From the NCBI GenBank assembly GCA_009776995.1, contig WRMR01000031.1, positions 1 to 16,891 of the forward strand: a stretch of DNA of 16,891 bases, written 5' to 3'. This document shows, in pieces, positions 14,066 to 16,891 of the stretch. Under the pieces are notes generated by a model. That model did no database searches. It was not told the origin of the DNA and worked only from the letters and a program-made list of their open reading frames with translations. Source of the DNA: Planctomycetaceae bacterium. GTDB lineage: Bacteria > Planctomycetota > Planctomycetia > Pirellulales > Thermoguttaceae. The translations under genes were made by a program, and so were the position numbers. How positions within the stretch are numbered: the first letter of the stretch is position 1; the number at the start of each line of letters is the position of its first letter.

Positions 14066-15451
14066 ATGACTCCCATCATGCCCGTTTTTTGTCATCACCG
14101 CACGGATTTCGGCGGCGTTTCGCTTGTCACGCTGGCCGAACAGTTCGGTACGCCGGTATTTGTGTATGACGCTGCGGTGATCCGGCAGCGAATCAGCGAG
14201 TTGAAACGGTTTGATGTCGTTCGTTATGCACAAAAAGCCTGCTCCAACATCGCGACCCTGCAACTCATGCGCGGTGAGGGTGTGTTGGTCGATTCTGTCA
14301 GCGCGAACGAATTGCGCCGCGCACTGGCCGCCGGATATGCCATCGACGGCGCAATGCCCGATGCCCCTACGCCGATTGTTTATACCGCTGATATTTTCGA
14401 CCGCGATTCGCTGTCAATGGTTCTCGAAAACAATGTACACGTCAATTGCGGTTCGACGGACATGATCCGGCAGTACGGCGAAGCGTTGCGTAATCCGCAA
14501 TATTCCGGGAATCGCCGTGACATCACGTTGCGTATCAACCCCGGCTTCGGACACGGCCACAGTCAAAAGACCAACACGGGCGGTCCGCAATCAAAACATG
14601 GAATATGGCATGAGCTGATCGAAGAGTGCGTCACACTGGCCGGAAATTACGGACTGACGATCACCGGACTGCATATCCACATCGGTTCGGGCACCGATCT
14701 GGAACACCTGGCTCAATGTTGCGGTGTGATGGAAAAATTTGCCGTTCAGGTCGGGCCGACGGTTAGTAACATCAGCACCGGCGGCGGGCTACCGGTGCCG
14801 TACCACGCCGATGAATCCTACGCCGATCTTGAGGGATATTTTTCGCTTTGGGATGCCGCTCGCAAGCGGATTGAAAAGCAATTCGGGCATCGCGTGACAC
14901 TGGAAACCGAACCGGGTCGCTATCTCGTTGCCGAAAGCGGCCTGCTGTTGGCTGAAATCCGTGCCGTCAAACGTCAGGGTGAAAACATGTTTTACCTGCT
15001 TGACGCCGGGTTTACGAATCTCGCGAGGCCGGTCATGTACGGGGCGTACCACCCAATTTCCGTTGTCTATCGCCGGTCGGGTGCCGGGTGCCGGGTGCCG
15101 GGTGCAGAGGCTGATGAAAAACGTCCTGAATTCTGCTCTCCGAACCCGGAACTCCGAAACCACCTGCCGGAGCAGGATGTGGTAGTCGGCGGTCCGCTTT
15201 GCGAGTCGGGCGACATTTTTACGCAGGTGGAAGGCGGTTTCGTCGCGCGGCGCAAGTTGCCCGTCGCGGAAGTCGGTGATTTTCTCGCGATTGAAGTGGC
15301 CGGTGCTTACGGCTCAACGATGGGGTCAAATTACAACTCGAAACCACACGCCGCCGAAGTTCTCATTGACCGGGGCGAAGCCCGTCTGATCCGCCGCCGC
15401 CAAACATTCGAGCATCTCATTGCCAATGAAATTCCGTTGACTTCGGAATGA
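14066..15451 (+). CDS. lysA: Diaminopimelate decarboxylase (E. coli-like type)
   Basis: 461 aa from ATG 14066; ATG 14078 aligns better with the E. coli start, and neither has a clear ribosome binding site. LysA is a PLP enzyme that converts meso-diaminopimelate to lysine and CO2, the last step of lysine synthesis. Visible: PLP lysine Lys57 in RYAQKACSNI, NPGFGHGHSQKTNTGG (158-173), GLHIHIGSG (201-209), STGGGL, LETEPGR (279-285), and the substrate-binding CESGD (379-383) and YGSTMGSNYNS. These blocks match the E. coli protein closely as I recall it. Residues about 338-365 are an insertion encoded by heptad repeats in the loop before VVVGGPLCESGD, where E. coli has a shorter linker. All catalytic residues are intact, so the enzyme is probably active. 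It begins about 80 bp after the umuD-like stop, on the same strand. Confidence 0.93.
   Translation: MTPIMPVFCHHRTDFGGVSLVTLAEQFGTPVFVYDAAVIRQRISELKRFDVVRYAQKACSNIATLQLMRGEGVLVDSVSANELRRALAAGYAIDGAMPDAPTPIVYTADIFDRDSLSMVLENNVHVNCGSTDMIRQYGEALRNPQYSGNRRDITLRINPGFGHGHSQKTNTGGPQSKHGIWHELIEECVTLAGNYGLTITGLHIHIGSGTDLEHLAQCCGVMEKFAVQVGPTVSNISTGGGLPVPYHADESYADLEGYFSLWDAARKRIEKQFGHRVTLETEPGRYLVAESGLLLAEIRAVKRQGENMFYLLDAGFTNLARPVMYGAYHPISVVYRRSGAGCRVPGAEADEKRPEFCSPNPELRNHLPEQDVVVGGPLCESGDIFTQVEGGFVARRKLPVAEVGDFLAIEVAGAYGSTMGSNYNSKPHAAEVLIDRGEARLIRRRQTFEHLIANEIPLTSE
15079..15158. repeat. Heptad hairpin inserted in frame in lysA
   Basis: Left arm GGGTGCC three times then GGGTGCA (15079-15106), with GAGGCTG next. 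Right arm TTCTGCT, CTCCGAA, CCCGGAA, CTCCGAA (15131-15158), of roughly complementary type. It encodes RSGAGCRVPGAEAD and the following Pro/Asn-rich stretch. Confidence 0.87.
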
Positions 15452-15519
15452 CAACGGAACCCGCCGGACTTGAAATGACGTGATGTCAAAGGGGACACCA
15501 TTGGACGGCAGGAAAAAAT

Positions 15520-15642
15520 TCATAAGAACAAAAGGTGAACGGGTGCAATGAGTGTCGGAACGAATTGCGAAATCTCTGCCGCGATGGTGTTGGGAACAAA
15601 GAAAACCAGGGACAAGGCGAATAATACAATGGCTCGCAGCAT
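15520..15642 (-). CDS. Possible 40-aa signal-peptide-like small protein
   Basis: A 40-codon frame starting ATG 15642 with GAGGTG 5 nt upstream: MLRAIVLFALSLVFFVPN, then TIAAEISQFVPTLIAPVHLL, stop TGA at 15520. The start has a basic residue, a hydrophobic core and an Ala-x-Ala-like site (TIAA), so it reads as a secretion signal or a single membrane helix. It may be a real small protein, or the start of a decayed gene, since almost nothing follows the signal. It lies between the convergent end of lysA and the LarA-like gene; the remaining 15643-15876 holds no feature that I can see. Confidence 0.35.
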   Translation of the reverse strand: MLRAIVLFALSLVFFVPNTIAAEISQFVPTLIAPVHLLFL

Positions 15643-15876
15643 GGGACACCTCAATCATTTACGTTTTGTTCTTCATCTTTGGAACACAAAGGGCGGGCAA
15701 GATTTGAAACAGCCGCTTGCATCCCGTCAATTCGGCGTCGGTTTTCACCCAAGGCCACTCACAAATTCTTCGAACGATTGGCAGTCCAAGGTGGTTTTAT
15801 CATGCAGACAGTATTTGCGCCAAATACAGTCGTTTTGTTGCGTCCTGATATTCTCCGACGGTAGCCTTGAAATCAA

Positions 15877-16891
15877 TCACCCATTCCGCAGCCGATGTAG
15901 CACTTCACCGGCGTGATCGACAACGAGGATGCCTTCGTCTTCGCGGTTGCGGAATGAATCAACGTCCAGCGTTTGCCAGTTGCGGTAGTTCAGATTGATT
16001 TTTTCGGTCAATTCCTGCGAAATGCCGGTGGCAAGAGTCACAGTGATGCGCGGTTGTTCGATGCCGTTCTCGAATGTTCCGAGTCCGCGCACATGCGTCG
16101 AATGGGCAAGTACGCCGCCGGGGACATCGGAAAACTTGTCCCACTGCTTGCGGAAATAATCGCGCACATGATAGCCGACCTGTTCGATGTGCCTGCCGTG
16201 CGTGAGGGAAATCTCCCTGACATGCGGGGCAAAAATCACCAGTTCGCCGCCCCCGGCCACAATCGGTTCCAGCTTGTACATGACTTTTCCGGCAGTCCAG
16301 AGTTCGTCGTACATCTCCGGTGCAATACCGATGACCAGCTTGTAAGGTTTGTCCTTGTAAACAATGTGGCACTTGTCGGAAAGATCGGCGGCCTTCGACC
16401 AGGCTTCGATTGCATCACCGACGAACAACCCGACGAGTGTGCCATCGTTGACGACCATATTGATGTTGAAAACCGGGCGAGGCAGCAGTTTCGCGGCCTC
16501 GTTGATAACGCGCCGCACGGGCGTGTCTTTTTTGCCGATGACTTCGAAACAGGTGATGACCGCTCCGAGCCAGTGAAAAAAGTTGATAAATTCGAAATTG
16601 CTGATGCCGGGGAAGAAATACTTCAATCCACCGGACACGCCGACCACTTCGTGCGGGTAGGTCGGCCCCAAAATGAGATTGACATCGTAATCGTCGACCA
16701 TGCGGTTGACGCCGATTTCGACCTCTTCGCGCATCAGACCGTCGGTCGTTTCGGCAATCGTTTCGGCAGAAAGCGTTCCCAATGTTTGGAACGTGTCCGG
16801 CTTTTCCCAATGGTGGTTGAAAATACCGATCTCGCGAAAAGTTGTGACACGATCTTCCGGCGTGAGGCCGAGCATCTTGTTGATGGTGGCC
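15877..16891 (-). CDS. LarA-like (DUF2088) nickel-pincer racemase family, 5' end cut
   Basis: 338 codons are visible; the open frame continues past the right edge, so the N-terminus is missing. LarA enzymes use a nickel-pincer nucleotide cofactor to racemise or epimerise 2-hydroxyacids such as lactate. The family-typical core is present: NLILGPTYPHEVVGVSGGLK then YFFPGISNFEFINFFHWLGA, with the histidine and glycine-rich block expected near the active site. The C-terminal part has VAGGGELVIFAPHVREISLT and a terminal domain ending HRLRNG. LarA relatives fall into many subgroups with different substrates, and lactate should not be assumed. No larB, larC or larE cofactor genes are in the window. 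Confidence 0.82.
   Translation of the reverse strand, partial: ATINKMLGLTPEDRVTTFREIGIFNHHWEKPDTFQTLGTLSAETIAETTDGLMREEVEIGVNRMVDDYDVNLILGPTYPHEVVGVSGGLKYFFPGISNFEFINFFHWLGAVITCFEVIGKKDTPVRRVINEAAKLLPRPVFNINMVVNDGTLVGLFVGDAIEAWSKAADLSDKCHIVYKDKPYKLVIGIAPEMYDELWTAGKVMYKLEPIVAGGGELVIFAPHVREISLTHGRHIEQVGYHVRDYFRKQWDKFSDVPGGVLAHSTHVRGLGTFENGIEQPRITVTLATGISQELTEKINLNYRNWQTLDVDSFRNREDEGILVVDHAGEVLHRLRNG

Overview
The window looks like a chromosomal stretch of a planctomycete or close relative. This rests on gene content rather than a marker gene: large GspJ/GspK-type pseudopilins, a Ser/Thr kinase with the N-terminal extension common in planctomycete kinases, a zinc-ribbon protein with a C-terminal membrane anchor, an FHA-GAF histidine kinase, a MoxR ATPase and a LarA-like enzyme. 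No rRNA, tRNA or CRISPR array is visible.

Layout. Positions 74-4630 (minus) hold two type II secretion/pseudopilin genes, gspJ-like then gspK-like, separated by about 1 kb that contains a REP-associated (IS200-like) transposase inside a perfect 47-bp inverted repeat, followed by an array of small palindromes. An orphan ExbD/TolR gene (4822-5265, plus) diverges from gspJ and converges on a zinc-ribbon membrane protein (5357-6097, minus). Upstream of that, on the same strand, are a Ser/Thr kinase (6195-8234) and an FHA-GAF histidine kinase (8305-10143), which together form a probable signalling operon. Positions 10342-11663 are a decayed ISKra4-family insertion sequence. A MoxR ATPase (11806-12876, minus) and a UmuD-like autoprotease (13473-13988, plus) diverge from a 600-bp AT-rich intergenic region. 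An E. coli-type diaminopimelate decarboxylase follows (about 14066-15451, plus). The window ends with a possible 40-aa secreted peptide and a LarA-like gene running off the right edge (both minus).

The most striking feature is not a gene. At least eight loci carry short arrays of 7-bp repeats (one more carries 8-bp repeats), most arranged as two imperfectly complementary arms. Their unit sequences differ, but the architecture is the same. They lie between genes, form the end of the histidine-kinase gene, interrupt the dead transposase twice, and are inserted in frame inside the ATPase domain of the histidine kinase and inside LysA. Together with the REP/RAYT element and a third palindrome that supplies both stop codons of two convergent genes, they suggest a genome under heavy attack or remodelling by short palindromic repeats.
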